DNA from: a bacterium
Lineage (GTDB): Bacteria > Electryoneota > RPQS01
Reading direction: 5' to 3'
Assembly: GCA_023382385.1 (NCBI GenBank)
Contig: JAHDVH010000004.1
Location: 124,001-188,000, forward strand
Length of the DNA: 64,000 nt
Position numbers and translations under genes: made by a program. A model generated the notes under the pieces. The model was not told where the DNA came from and ran no database searches. It saw only the letters and a program-made list of their open reading frames with translations. Positions 55,601 through 62,893 of the stretch are shown here, piece after piece. Each line of letters begins with the position of its first letter. Position 1 is the stretch's first letter.

Positions 55601-55707
55601 CATCATTCTATGTCAAGCTTGACGGCTGGGTGGCTGCGCTCGGGCAACTCGTCCACCGAAAGAATGTGCCTCGACAAATCGCTGAGTCACGCGGAGATTT
55701 TGCGTAG
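52609..55707 (+). CDS. AcrB/MdtBC-type RND efflux pump
   Basis: 1032 residues, full length for the family. Conserved N terminus (MNITEVCVRKPVFAWMLMAG), proton-relay pair D399-D400 (GIVVDDAIMVLEN), and the second-half motif LLLMGIVKKNSIILVDYAN. A proton-driven multidrug or hydrophobic-compound pump is likely. Its operon has only adaptor and pump, so it must use an outer-membrane channel from elsewhere, the nearest being the divergent tolC gene. Confidence 0.9.
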   Translation: MNITEVCVRKPVFAWMLMAGIVLFGIIALSRIGISQFPDVDFPTITVSTSWEGAAPEVIEHDVVEVIEEAVAQVEGVRSITSTSRQGSANVTVELDLSRDVDLALQDVQTKVARAARRLPNDIDPPTVSKSNPEDNPIMWIGLSGPFPQQLLSDVARYQIRDKLQTIPGVGEINLGGWLDRNIRIWIDAAKLDAKGLTVSDVVSALRREHVELPAGRLENSGREVSVRVMGEALDLKALNDIVVRDTPGAEVYLRDVAIVEDGFEDVRRLTRVNGSPAMGMGIRKQRGANAVAVAEAVKAQMAEIRKTLPDGMELEVNFDSTVFIAESVHEIQLELILSVILTALVCWLFLGSMSNAINVILAIPMSLLGTIAVIYFLGFTLNTFTLLGLALAVGIVVDDAIMVLENIVRHAEMGKDRVTAALEGTKEITFSAFSATLAVVAIFVPVVFMEGVIGRFFLQFGVTLCVAILLSYLEAVTLAPARCAQILDVSRENRNRLAAWADRVFSKSEKGYARWLNKALRRPGLILSGALTIFLASMIVLKLLPSEFVPSQDQSRLMVRLQTAVSSSINETDNLFQKVEEKIEKYPEIRRSLALVGGFGGSQSGGVIFVTLAPPRERTQTQAEFAAMLRRDLNSIPGVRAVVQDLSQQGFTAQRGFPVEFALLGPDWKTLEHLSSDVIQKLNASGLVVDVDSDYRIGVPELRIQPDRARCADLGISVEDVATAINSLIGGERVGKYSAGGRRVDVRMRLLAEQRRSVQDISRLRVRSRSGELIPLSSLIAYEELPALQAITRKDRERAISVFANVAPGYSQQEAIAFVEQLTDDLPPGYRTQLSGSSVAFKESFSGLVFALIMGIMVAYMVLASQFNSFSHPITILTILPLSVVGAAAALLIAGKSLNIFSMIGLLLLMGIVKKNSIILVDYANQRRSRAAGALEAMKQAGPIRLRPILMTSIATMMAAIPPALGLGPGTEIRSPMAIAVIGGVLVSTALSLFVVPSFYVKLDGWVAALGQLVHRKNVPRQIAESRGDFA

Positions 55708-55737
55708 ACTTTGAGGATTGAGAAAAGTAGAGATTGA

Positions 55738-55763
55738 GAGGCCTGCCCATAAGGGCAGGCCTC
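55738..55763. terminator. Strong hairpin between convergent genes
   Basis: GAGGCCTGCCC (55738-55748) and GGGCAGGCCTC (55753-55763), 11 perfect pairs with loop ATAA. No T tract on either side. Its place between convergent stop codons suggests a two-way transcription barrier or mRNA 3' end. Confidence 0.6.
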
Positions 55764-55802
55764 AACTCATTCACGCTATCCATGCCTTCACATTAGCGAA
55801 CA

Positions 55803-56960
55803 TCAGAAGGCAGCAATGAAACCCATGACCCCGCGGTGCTCTGTGTTCTCAAGATCATTTGTATAACCCGCAACGAGGCGTATGTTTGTTCTGAGCATGT
55901 ATCCTGCATCCAACGAGATCGTCCGGTACTGAGTCATCGCCGGGTCGTAGTCAACTTCTACGTGATTGTAGAGCAGAACGCCGTACCACTTGCTCTTGTC
56001 ACCGCGAGGTGTCCAGATCAGCTCACCAAAACCGCCCTGCATGGTAGATTCTCTGGCGTTCGTGGTGATGAACGGATTCATATCCTTGCGCCACAGATAT
56101 TGCAGATTCAGTTCAAGCTTGTCCTGATACGCCAAAGTCATGTCGGGACCCGCCATCGTAATTTCGTTTGTGGACGCACGTCCTTCCTTGCCCCAGTATC
56201 CGAATGCGCCGATTCGTACACCTTCCGCCGCATCCTGCGTAATGCGCCCGAGGAAGGTTTTGTACTTATCGTCGTCGTAAACGCGGTTCTCGGCAGGCCC
56301 GATGCCATTGCCATTCAACACCTCGATGATGACATCGGTCTTGCTTGGCAAACTGTAGGTCAGCATGAGTCCACGATCGTAGGTCAGATTTATGGATGAA
56401 TTGCCGGGCCGCACGCGATAGGCTTCATAGTCCTCAAAACTCAAGCGCAGCTCCCGCTTGAACAATGGATCAGACGCCTGAAACTGCCCCGCGTAAATAT
56501 CCAGATCGGAGCCGCCAACATTGTTAAACATCAGAAAGGCATCTTCCACTCCTGCAACTTCGCCGCGCTCGTTGAAGAAGAAGTAAAAGTAGTATGCTAC
56601 GTCCTTGGTCAGTGCACCGCCCGAGAGGATTTTCAGGATCCACGGTGTGGAGAGATCAAGCTCCTGATCAGTGTCACTACGGTATTGTCCATAACCTTCG
56701 AAGCGGAGTGCAAACGGTAAATCGCGTATGAGCGAGAGATCCTTGTCTCCTGTGTCATTGTAGTAGCGTGGTGTTTCTTTGTCCTTGAAGACAAATCCGT
56801 CGCCGGCAAACTCATCACCTGCCGCCTTTAGTCGAGGAAACGGTGCGTGACATGTTTTGCAGGACATCGAGTAGGTACGGGCGAACGCGGGAATGGCAAA
56901 GGTGTCTGTTGCCGCGAGCAGTATCGCCAGCAGGGTCGCGAGTAAAATGTATGACTTCAT
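55803..56960 (-). CDS. Outer-membrane beta-barrel with N-terminal c-type heme motif
   Basis: 385 residues from ATG 56960, with AAGGAGT 7 nt before (overlapping the cytochrome stop codon); an in-frame ATG at 56978 is less likely. Signal peptide, then a CXXCH heme-attachment site (SMSCKTCHAPFPRLKAAG) near mature residue 15, then alternating beta strands rich in Tyr/Phe and Asp turns (GYGQYRSDTDQELDLSTPW, YYFYFFFNERGEVAG, ending LENTEHRGVMGFIAAF with a terminal Phe) that look like a ~14-18-stranded porin. A barrel carrying its own heme and encoded directly after a multiheme cytochrome may move electrons across the outer membrane. Not a family with a function I know. Confidence 0.7.
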   Translation of the reverse strand: MKSYILLATLLAILLAATDTFAIPAFARTYSMSCKTCHAPFPRLKAAGDEFAGDGFVFKDKETPRYYNDTGDKDLSLIRDLPFALRFEGYGQYRSDTDQELDLSTPWILKILSGGALTKDVAYYFYFFFNERGEVAGVEDAFLMFNNVGGSDLDIYAGQFQASDPLFKRELRLSFEDYEAYRVRPGNSSINLTYDRGLMLTYSLPSKTDVIIEVLNGNGIGPAENRVYDDDKYKTFLGRITQDAAEGVRIGAFGYWGKEGRASTNEITMAGPDMTLAYQDKLELNLQYLWRKDMNPFITTNARESTMQGGFGELIWTPRGDKSKWYGVLLYNHVEVDYDPAMTQYRTISLDAGYMLRTNIRLVAGYTNDLENTEHRGVMGFIAAF

Positions 56961-56970
56961 GCCCGACTCC

Positions 56971-58320
56971 TTATCCAATAATCTTGATGCTTGTGCTCTG
57001 CTTGTTCACAACGATGATCTCCGTCTCTTCCTTCGGAACCTGCAGGAACTCTGCAACAGGAATCACAAGACGGCAGTAGTTCATCGTTGCAGTGAATGTC
57101 AGGGGACCATCCGATACGGAGTCCGGTATCCTGAACGAGAACGTCTCCAGTTTCGTTTCGCGAGGTGCAAACCTGTAATCCACACCAAGGGACTTCGTGT
57201 TCCACTGCTGGATGGTCATGCGGCCCTGCGGATCAAAGTAAGGCATACGGAAAATTCGGTCTCCGATGGGAACTCCGTCTCGCTGCACGCCTTTAAAGTT
57301 CGGGATGTCGAGTGCAATACCCATGTCCTGATAGGCGAGTATGTCTGCCGCAATTGTATACTCTTCTCCCGCAAATCCTTTCTTGTCCACCGGTATATGG
57401 TAGACATTGCCTTTACTGTCGATCGCTTCAACATGCAGCCAGACAATTCTATCTTCTACGGATCCGGTTGGAAACTTATGACCAGTCTTCTGATTAAACA
57501 GGGCGATGGTCAGCTTGACCGGATCGCCTGGTTCGGCTTCGGTGATATCGGGATAGATTCGGATTTCGACCGTTCCTTGCACTTTTGTCGGATCATGAGC
57601 ACCGTGAAACAGATGCAGCCGTGCATCATCATGCACTTTCCCCATGGCGGCTGTCAGCATCGGCGCTTTCGTCATGTGGCAATCCTGACATCGCACGCCT
57701 TCTTTGGCGTATGGGCCTTCGCTCCACTCGAGGTGCGTTGACTTCACCCAGATTCCGTAGGGATCCTTTTCGTTGTGGCAGGTTCCACAAAAGGCGGCCT
57801 CCGCAAGGAATGCGGACTTGGCAATATCGTGTTCGGGGGATACCCCTTCTGATCGCGGGCCGTATTTGGTTGCGCCGGGATTGACCATGTAATTGAAGTT
57901 GAATGGTGTGTCCCCGGCGTGGCCAGTTATTGTGTGACAAATGTCACAACTAACCGATTCATTTGCGCGGCTGCCCTCTTCCGGACGAGGCGGCGGTACA
58001 TCTCCTGCCAGAAAGGAAAGTGGCGCATGGCATCCATTGCAGCCAGCTTTGACTTCCGCGACAATCGGGTCTTTCTCAGCGTGGGGAACAGCCAGTTTGA
58101 AGTATTCAATCTCGTCCCACGGATGGGTATAGCACTGTGACATCATGGCTTGCTCCCATTGACGGTGGATATCGCCATGGCAGGACGTCCCGCAATAAGA
58201 TGCCTCACCGAAGTCGGAGTACTTGCGCGTCCCGAGGGCCTCTCCACCGGCAGGCGTTGCCGCAAGGAGATTTGCAGTGACAACGACATTTACAAATAAA
58301 GCAATAATTATTCTACGCAT
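56971..58320 (-). CDS. Multiheme c-type cytochrome
   Basis: 449 residues; CGGAGTG precedes ATG 58320; signal peptide ~1-21. Four standard heme sites: CNGCH (94-98), CDICH (125-129), CGTCH (178-182), CQDCH (211-215), plus an atypical CX3CH, CGTSCH, at 43-48. The N-terminal pattern (heme, then HRQWEQAMMSQCYTHP) resembles cytochrome c554-like and other multiheme proteins. The C-terminal ~220 residues are a heme-free beta-sandwich (VEIRIYPDITEAEPGDPVKL, then FNQKTGHKFPTGSVEDRIVW) as seen in some multiheme oxidoreductases. Periplasmic electron carrier or reductase; partner unknown apart from the adjacent barrel. Confidence 0.8.
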   Translation of the reverse strand: MRRIIIALFVNVVVTANLLAATPAGGEALGTRKYSDFGEASYCGTSCHGDIHRQWEQAMMSQCYTHPWDEIEYFKLAVPHAEKDPIVAEVKAGCNGCHAPLSFLAGDVPPPRPEEGSRANESVSCDICHTITGHAGDTPFNFNYMVNPGATKYGPRSEGVSPEHDIAKSAFLAEAAFCGTCHNEKDPYGIWVKSTHLEWSEGPYAKEGVRCQDCHMTKAPMLTAAMGKVHDDARLHLFHGAHDPTKVQGTVEIRIYPDITEAEPGDPVKLTIALFNQKTGHKFPTGSVEDRIVWLHVEAIDSKGNVYHIPVDKKGFAGEEYTIAADILAYQDMGIALDIPNFKGVQRDGVPIGDRIFRMPYFDPQGRMTIQQWNTKSLGVDYRFAPRETKLETFSFRIPDSVSDGPLTFTATMNYCRLVIPVAEFLQVPKEETEIIVVNKQSTSIKIIG

Positions 58321-58530
58321 AGAAACACTCCGTGATTTATGTGAATAATTTCACAAGTATGGGTAACACATAACTGTTTAGCGATTAGGTCTAGGACCTA
58401 CGCGTACAATAATTTAGCCACGTTCAGAGAGAAAATCAATTCCTGCGAGAGAGACGAGTTGCGGCCCTCAAGCACACCGCGTAGCAATAACTGAACAATC
58501 CGACTGCATATGCTCCTGGGACCAGTTCTC
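58321..58530. promoter_or_regulatory. Regulatory region of the cytochrome/barrel pair
   Basis: Contains two palindromes: TGTGAA, centre TAAT, TTCACA (58340-58355), which matches the CRP/FNR-family form TGTGA-N6-TCACA; and TAGGTC, centre TAG, GACCTA (58386-58400). The first ends 20 bases before the cytochrome start, a position that fits repression or a short leader better than classical activation at -41. Either could be the site of the Rrf2 protein encoded upstream or of a CRP/FNR-type regulator not in the window. Confidence 0.55.
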
Positions 58531-58980
58531 TTATAACAATCCGGGGGTATTCTCCAGCAAGCGGCGGCGATGCTCTTCGCGCATTAAGAGCAAATCTGCA
58601 ATCGATGTAGATGTGAGGAACTGCTCGATCGCGCCCTTGGTCTGCTTCCATCTTTGATGCACACAGCACGCGGTTTCGTCACTGCAGACTCCACAACCTA
58701 ACAGGCAGTCCTGGGCAAGTGTCAGTCCGTCATACAAGAGGAAGATGTCATTTAGCGAGATTTCTGCGGGACTTCTGGCAAGTGAAAAACCGCCACCCGG
58801 TCCTCGCGCGGCCAAGACGATACCGCTTGCAGAAAGCTCTTGAAGCAATTTGGACAGATAAGGAGCGGGGAGATTCTCGCCTCTTGCGATTTCGGTTGCG
58901 AGCACGGGGCCTCTTGCCTGGTTCTGCGCAAGATACACGAGAGCGCGTATTGCGTAACTGGTCGGTTTAGAAAAAATCAT
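58531..58980 (-). CDS. Rrf2-family regulator, likely Fe-S type
   Basis: 149 residues. Rrf2 winged helix (MIFSKPTSYAIRALVYLAQN, APYLSKLLQELSASGIV, ARGPGGGFSLAR) and a cysteine-rich loop with C92, C96, C99, C105 and C106, the place where IscR and NsrR bind an iron-sulfur cluster. It probably senses redox state, NO or iron-sulfur status. It lies upstream of and co-directional with the cytochrome genes and downstream of the Moco/TSUP genes, so it is a candidate regulator for both. Ribosome site is weak. Confidence 0.85.
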   Translation of the reverse strand: MIFSKPTSYAIRALVYLAQNQARGPVLATEIARGENLPAPYLSKLLQELSASGIVLAARGPGGGFSLARSPAEISLNDIFLLYDGLTLAQDCLLGCGVCSDETACCVHQRWKQTKGAIEQFLTSTSIADLLLMREEHRRRLLENTPGLL

Positions 58981-59073
58981 CGTGGTCGTTCAATTGTTAC
59001 ATTCACGCTACATCCATTGAATAGACAAACCATCACACCGCGCAGGAGGTGACACACCAAAGAAACGTGAAGA

Positions 59074-59829
59074 TCAAAAAGCCGTGTACGCAAGTTTAGC
59101 CGCGGCGACCAAAAGCACAAGAGCCAGCATTCGTCTCAGCATCACTCCGCCGAAGTGCTTTGATCCCAGGTGCGATCCTAACAGTCCGCCTGCGAAAGCG
59201 GCAGCAATTAACCCGATTGCAGGGCTTACAGTCAAATTACCCGTGATTGCGCGGCCCGCAATTCCCGAGAGAGAATTGACCAAGATGAACAGCGCCGATA
59301 ATGTGCCGGCCGATTTCACCGTTGTCCAACGAAGCAGAAGAGCGATCGGACTGAGGAATATCCCCCCGCCTACTCCGACGATTCCGGAGATAAGCCCAAT
59401 GCCCGACCCTGTGCCGGCAAGTACAAAGGGATGCGGCCGAACGAGTTCGTAGCTCTCGGCAGGACGAAGATCTATGATAAGCCGCAACGCAATAGCGAAT
59501 AACGCGACCGCAAGCAGAAGATTATAGAAAACATTTGCCGAAACCACCGCTCCTCCCATGAATGAAAAGGGTACGGAGGCGAGTACAAGCAGCCAGGAAA
59601 AGTTTGGAAGCTTGTGACCATTCCGCCAGAAAGACCAGAATGCAAGCGAGGACACCAGTACATTAAGGACCAGCGCGGTTCCCGACAGCTGCGCGACAGG
59701 TAACGAAAACAAGGCCAGAATTGCAAGGTATCCTGATGCGCCGCCATGTCCTACCGAGGAGTAAATAGCCGCGACGAGAAACACCAAAGCGAGCAGCGGA
59801 AATGAACTGAGTACTGCCGAGTCAACCAT
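59074..59829 (-). CDS. TSUP/TauE-SafE family membrane permease
   Basis: 251 residues, about eight predicted membrane helices, with the family motif near the N terminus (SSVGHGGASGYLAILAL) and its repeat in the second half (SGIVGVGGGIFLSPIALLL). Members export or import sulfite, sulfonates, sulfoacetate or other small anions. It follows moeA by 4 bp, so it is part of the molybdenum-cofactor operon, hinting at sulfur- or oxyanion-related chemistry of the molybdoenzyme served. Substrate not determinable. Confidence 0.85.
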   Translation of the reverse strand: MVDSAVLSSFPLLALVFLVAAIYSSVGHGGASGYLAILALFSLPVAQLSGTALVLNVLVSSLAFWSFWRNGHKLPNFSWLLVLASVPFSFMGGAVVSANVFYNLLLAVALFAIALRLIIDLRPAESYELVRPHPFVLAGTGSGIGLISGIVGVGGGIFLSPIALLLRWTTVKSAGTLSALFILVNSLSGIAGRAITGNLTVSPAIGLIAAAFAGGLLGSHLGSKHFGGVMLRRMLALVLLVAAAKLAYTAF

Positions 59830-59833
59830 GAAT

Positions 59834-61048
59834 TCAACTCCAGCTTATTGGGAGCACGTCTACCAAGGCTCGTGCTTCTATTGTGCGCGGCTCTCCGTCA
59901 AATATGATGAAAGCGTTTGCAGAGACAAGTCCACCAAGCATATGGGATTCTTGACCTGTGCAGGGAGCCACAAATTCGGTATTGCCATCTCGGAAAGTCT
60001 TTGCGCGAACGAATTCAGTGCGCGAGGTTCGCTTGCTTATTGAAGTGTTTAGGATTGCTGCATGCGGGGCAATGTGCTCGCTTGCGGCGCCCGACATGAA
60101 CTTGAGTGCTGGTTTGACGAAGAGCAGATACGTAACCAAAGCTGAGACAGGATTGCCCGGCAAGCCAAACACAGGTTTCCCATTCAAAGTTGCAAAGACC
60201 GTCGGCTTCCCCGGTTTGATGCTCACCTTGTCAAATAGAATTGTCCCGCCGAGACTCAATATAGCGGGTTTCACATAATCCAAGTCACCGACCGATGCGC
60301 CACCTGAAGTGATAATAACATCACACGAACTAAGAACCTCTTCAATGCGGTTTCTGATTGCTGCTTCATCGTCTGGGCATCGATACACCACGATATGATG
60401 AATACCGAGTTCTGATAACGCAGTCATCAGGGCATAGCGATTTGAGTCATAGATCTGTGCGCTGTCAAGCGATTCGCCAAGCTCAACAAGTTCGCTTCCG
60501 GTAATGATGAGTGCAACGCGAGGTTTCCTGAACACGGACACTTCCGCAGCACCGAGAGTTGCAGCCAAACCGATTGCCGCGGGTGATAACCTTGTTGCTT
60601 TCGACAGGCAAATGTCCCCATATCGAAATTCTTCGCCTGCTCTTCGAACATTCGAATTAGATTTCAAAGGCTGTCTTAAGTGAATTGTTTCTTCTTCAAT
60701 CGACACATCCTCGATCATGACAACTGCATCGGCACAAGGAGGGAGCATCGCGCCCGTGAATATGCGCAACGCACACCCAGGCTGAACCGGTGCGTCGGGA
60801 AAGCTGCCTGTCTTGACCGTGCCGATGACTTTCAGCTTACAGGGGTTTTCCATGTCTGCGTGTGCTGTATCACTGGCAAGCACCGCAAAACCGTCCACGG
60901 CGCTATGGTCGAAACGCGGAAGAGGGAACGGTGAGCAAACATCTTGAGCAAGGTAGCGATTGTGCGCCTCTGCGAGCGCAATCACTTCAACCGACAACGT
61001 CTGAACGTTTGCACGAATTATTCGTTGCGCTTCTGGAACACTCAGCAT
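59834..61048 (-). CDS. moeA: MoeA, molybdopterin molybdenumtransferase
   Basis: 404 residues, full length. MoeA signatures: DHSAVDGFAVLASD near the N terminus, ITSGGASVGDLDYVKP, and GLPGNPVSALVTYLLFVKP; the C-terminal domain IV is present. It inserts molybdate into adenylated molybdopterin. It starts 1 bp after the moaC-moaB stop codon, consistent with coupled synthesis of cofactor enzymes. Cytoplasmic. Confidence 0.93.
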   Translation of the reverse strand: MLSVPEAQRIIRANVQTLSVEVIALAEAHNRYLAQDVCSPFPLPRFDHSAVDGFAVLASDTAHADMENPCKLKVIGTVKTGSFPDAPVQPGCALRIFTGAMLPPCADAVVMIEDVSIEEETIHLRQPLKSNSNVRRAGEEFRYGDICLSKATRLSPAAIGLAATLGAAEVSVFRKPRVALIITGSELVELGESLDSAQIYDSNRYALMTALSELGIHHIVVYRCPDDEAAIRNRIEEVLSSCDVIITSGGASVGDLDYVKPAILSLGGTILFDKVSIKPGKPTVFATLNGKPVFGLPGNPVSALVTYLLFVKPALKFMSGAASEHIAPHAAILNTSISKRTSRTEFVRAKTFRDGNTEFVAPCTGQESHMLGGLVSANAFIIFDGEPRTIEARALVDVLPISWS

Positions 61049-61049
61049 G

Positions 61050-61982
61050 TTACATGTCTTTCACTTTTGGCCGTTCGTGTCCACCACCCCAGATCATTTG
61101 AAAAGCATGCAGCATGCCGGGAAACAGAGCATCGAGCGATTCCTGCACGCCTCGCTTTGATCCCGGCAGGTTCACAATCAATGTGTTTCCCCGCAGTCCG
61201 GCTCTGGCTCGCGACAACATGGCATACGGGGTTCGCTCCTGTCCGTACGTGCGAATTGCTTCCGGGATACCCGGTACTTCGCGCTCGATGACGTCCTGCA
61301 TCGCTTCCGGTGTCGTATCTCGAGGGCTGAATCCTGTTCCTCCTGTGGTCATGACAAGATCGACATGATCTTCATCGCAGTATTTCTTGAGAGTATCGGC
61401 AATCAGCACCTTATCGTCCGGGACGATTTCATATTTGATAATCTCAAGGCCAAGACTCGAGAGCCGATCGCGGATCAACAACCCGGACGCATCTGACTTC
61501 TTGCCGGCCGCAACGGAGTCTGACATGACCAGAACGGCGGCTCTCAGTGGTTCAGAGAACGCATCTCTGAAGTCTGATTTTCCTCCTTGCTTCTTCAGCA
61601 GTCTGACACTCAGTAACTCCATGTTGTCATCCAGCATTTTGAGCATGTCGTAAACCGTCAATGCTGCAACAGCGGAAGCCGTCATCGCCTCCATTTCCAT
61701 TCCGGTGCGGTAGATACCTTTGACTGTAGCAGTCAGCGTTATTCTATCGTCCGCTACGCTATGCTCGATCTTTATGTATTCAATCGGCACTGGATGGCAG
61801 AAGGGAATGATTTCCGAAGTCTTCTTTGCCGCCATCACACCGGCGACTCTGGCGACCTCGAGCGGATTCCCTTTCGGGACGGTCCCTGCTTTGATTCGCT
61901 CAATGACTTGCGGGGAGACTGTCAAGACTGACTCGGCGACAGCAAACCGAAGTGTCGGGTTTTTTTCTGAAACGTCAATCAT
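61050..61982 (-). CDS. MoaC-MoaB/MogA fusion for molybdenum cofactor synthesis
   Basis: 310 residues; GAAGGA precedes ATG 61982. Residues 1-140 are MoaC (cyclic pyranopterin monophosphate synthase) with His63 (CHP), Glu96/Glu98 (GMEMEAM), Asp112 and Lys115 (YDMLK). The usual MoaC N terminus (SMVDVS-like) is slightly shortened. Residues ~148-310 are a MoaB/MogA molybdopterin adenylyltransferase with TTGGTGFSPRD (212-222) and NLPGSKRG (271-278). The fusion joins an early and a late step of the pathway; the same fusion is known in other bacteria. Confidence 0.9.
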   Translation of the reverse strand: MIDVSEKNPTLRFAVAESVLTVSPQVIERIKAGTVPKGNPLEVARVAGVMAAKKTSEIIPFCHPVPIEYIKIEHSVADDRITLTATVKGIYRTGMEMEAMTASAVAALTVYDMLKMLDDNMELLSVRLLKKQGGKSDFRDAFSEPLRAAVLVMSDSVAAGKKSDASGLLIRDRLSSLGLEIIKYEIVPDDKVLIADTLKKYCDEDHVDLVMTTGGTGFSPRDTTPEAMQDVIEREVPGIPEAIRTYGQERTPYAMLSRARAGLRGNTLIVNLPGSKRGVQESLDALFPGMLHAFQMIWGGGHERPKVKDM

Positions 61983-62000
61983 GTTAATCCTTCATCTGGG

Positions 62001-62615
62001 TTAGCGAGAAGAATTTTGAAGTATCCTGTTGATTTCCTCTACGTCGCCTGGGGTGTTGCAGCTACGCAGCCGTGTCCAGCTTTCTGGATCGAGGGCGATA
62101 GTTCGGAAGTTTGAGCGCCCAAGTAACTCGCGCAGGGAAGCACGAGGCTGCCGGAGAAGTTGCTCCACGTGTGGGAGAAGAGCTGCGGGATAGAAACCCG
62201 GAAGCGGAGCAATGTTTGTTTCATCCTGATCGCAGAAAACGCACGGCTTATCGTCAATCTCAGCATGAAGACGATTGAGCAATTGCGTGGTCAGTAGAGG
62301 CTGATCACATGCTGCTACTATATAATAGGAAGCGATACCGCTGCTTAACAAGCTCAAGAGTGCACCAACTGGACCCCGTTCAGGCACTTTGTCGGGGATG
62401 ATGCGGAGGTCGGGATGACAGGAAATCTCGATTCCTTCCGCATGACCAAGAACACAGCACGGTCCAGCAGTCTGCTTCACGATAGAATAGACGCGCTCAA
62501 ACATTGTTTCACCTGTACTTAGCCGTGTTCCTGCCTTGGGACTTCCCATTCGAGAGCTCTTTCCGCCAGCCAAAATCGCCGAGGCAATCAGCACATTTGT
62601 CTCTGATAAAATCAT
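62001..62615 (-). CDS. mobA: MobA-like molybdenum cofactor guanylyltransferase
   Basis: 204 residues from ATG 62615, just before the nucleotide-binding strand; a TTG at 62651 would add 12 residues without a ribosome site. The signature loop LAGGKSSRMGSPKA, the metal-binding region VAACDQPLL and PERGPVGALL fit MobA, which attaches GMP to molybdopterin to give the bis-MGD form used by DMSO-reductase-family enzymes. MocA (cytidylyltransferase) is a possible alternative. First gene of the minus-strand Moco operon. Confidence 0.8.
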   Translation of the reverse strand: MILSETNVLIASAILAGGKSSRMGSPKAGTRLSTGETMFERVYSIVKQTAGPCCVLGHAEGIEISCHPDLRIIPDKVPERGPVGALLSLLSSGIASYYIVAACDQPLLTTQLLNRLHAEIDDKPCVFCDQDETNIAPLPGFYPAALLPHVEQLLRQPRASLRELLGRSNFRTIALDPESWTRLRSCNTPGDVEEINRILQNSSR

Positions 62616-62893
62616 GTTTGTTATTAAGATACGCGAAGTCTTAAGAACCAACCAAGGACAGTCACGCTACTCCAATATACTGTTGATGCTGTGGACCGAT
62701 TGGACGTGGAATCTCGTGCGCTTTGAGGCATGATGAGGGGACTCAGGCCACAATAATCGAGCAGTGTTTCGGTGACTTCTTTGGGTAAGTTATTGAAAAT
62801 AATTATTTAATCTTACTTTCTGGGTCTCTCTGTGGTGCTTGACAACAGGCCCAATATAGTATATATTCGGATAAAAAGATACACTACTCTTTA
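62616..62893. promoter_or_regulatory. Divergent promoter region between mobA and rrf2-moaA
   Basis: 278 bp without a gene. The right side holds the strong rrf2-moaA promoter listed separately. For mobA a TATATT on the minus strand (complement of 62674-62679) could be the -10, but the -35 17 bp away (CAATCG) is poor. Confidence 0.5.
62839..62867 (+). promoter_or_regulatory. Strong promoter of rrf2-moaA with overlapping palindrome
   Basis: Consensus -35 TTGACA (62839-62844), exactly 17 bp, -10 TATATT (62862-62867). A perfect palindrome AATATA, centre GTA, TATATT spans 62853-62867, with its right arm forming the -10 itself. A repressor bound there would block RNA polymerase, so self-repression by the Rrf2 protein encoded next is likely. 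Confidence 0.7.

Noticed and set aside
59045-59052. Perfect Shine-Dalgarno-like GGAGGTGA on the plus strand
   Set aside because: No plausible start codon and protein follow; the downstream plus-strand frame is antisense to the TSUP permease.
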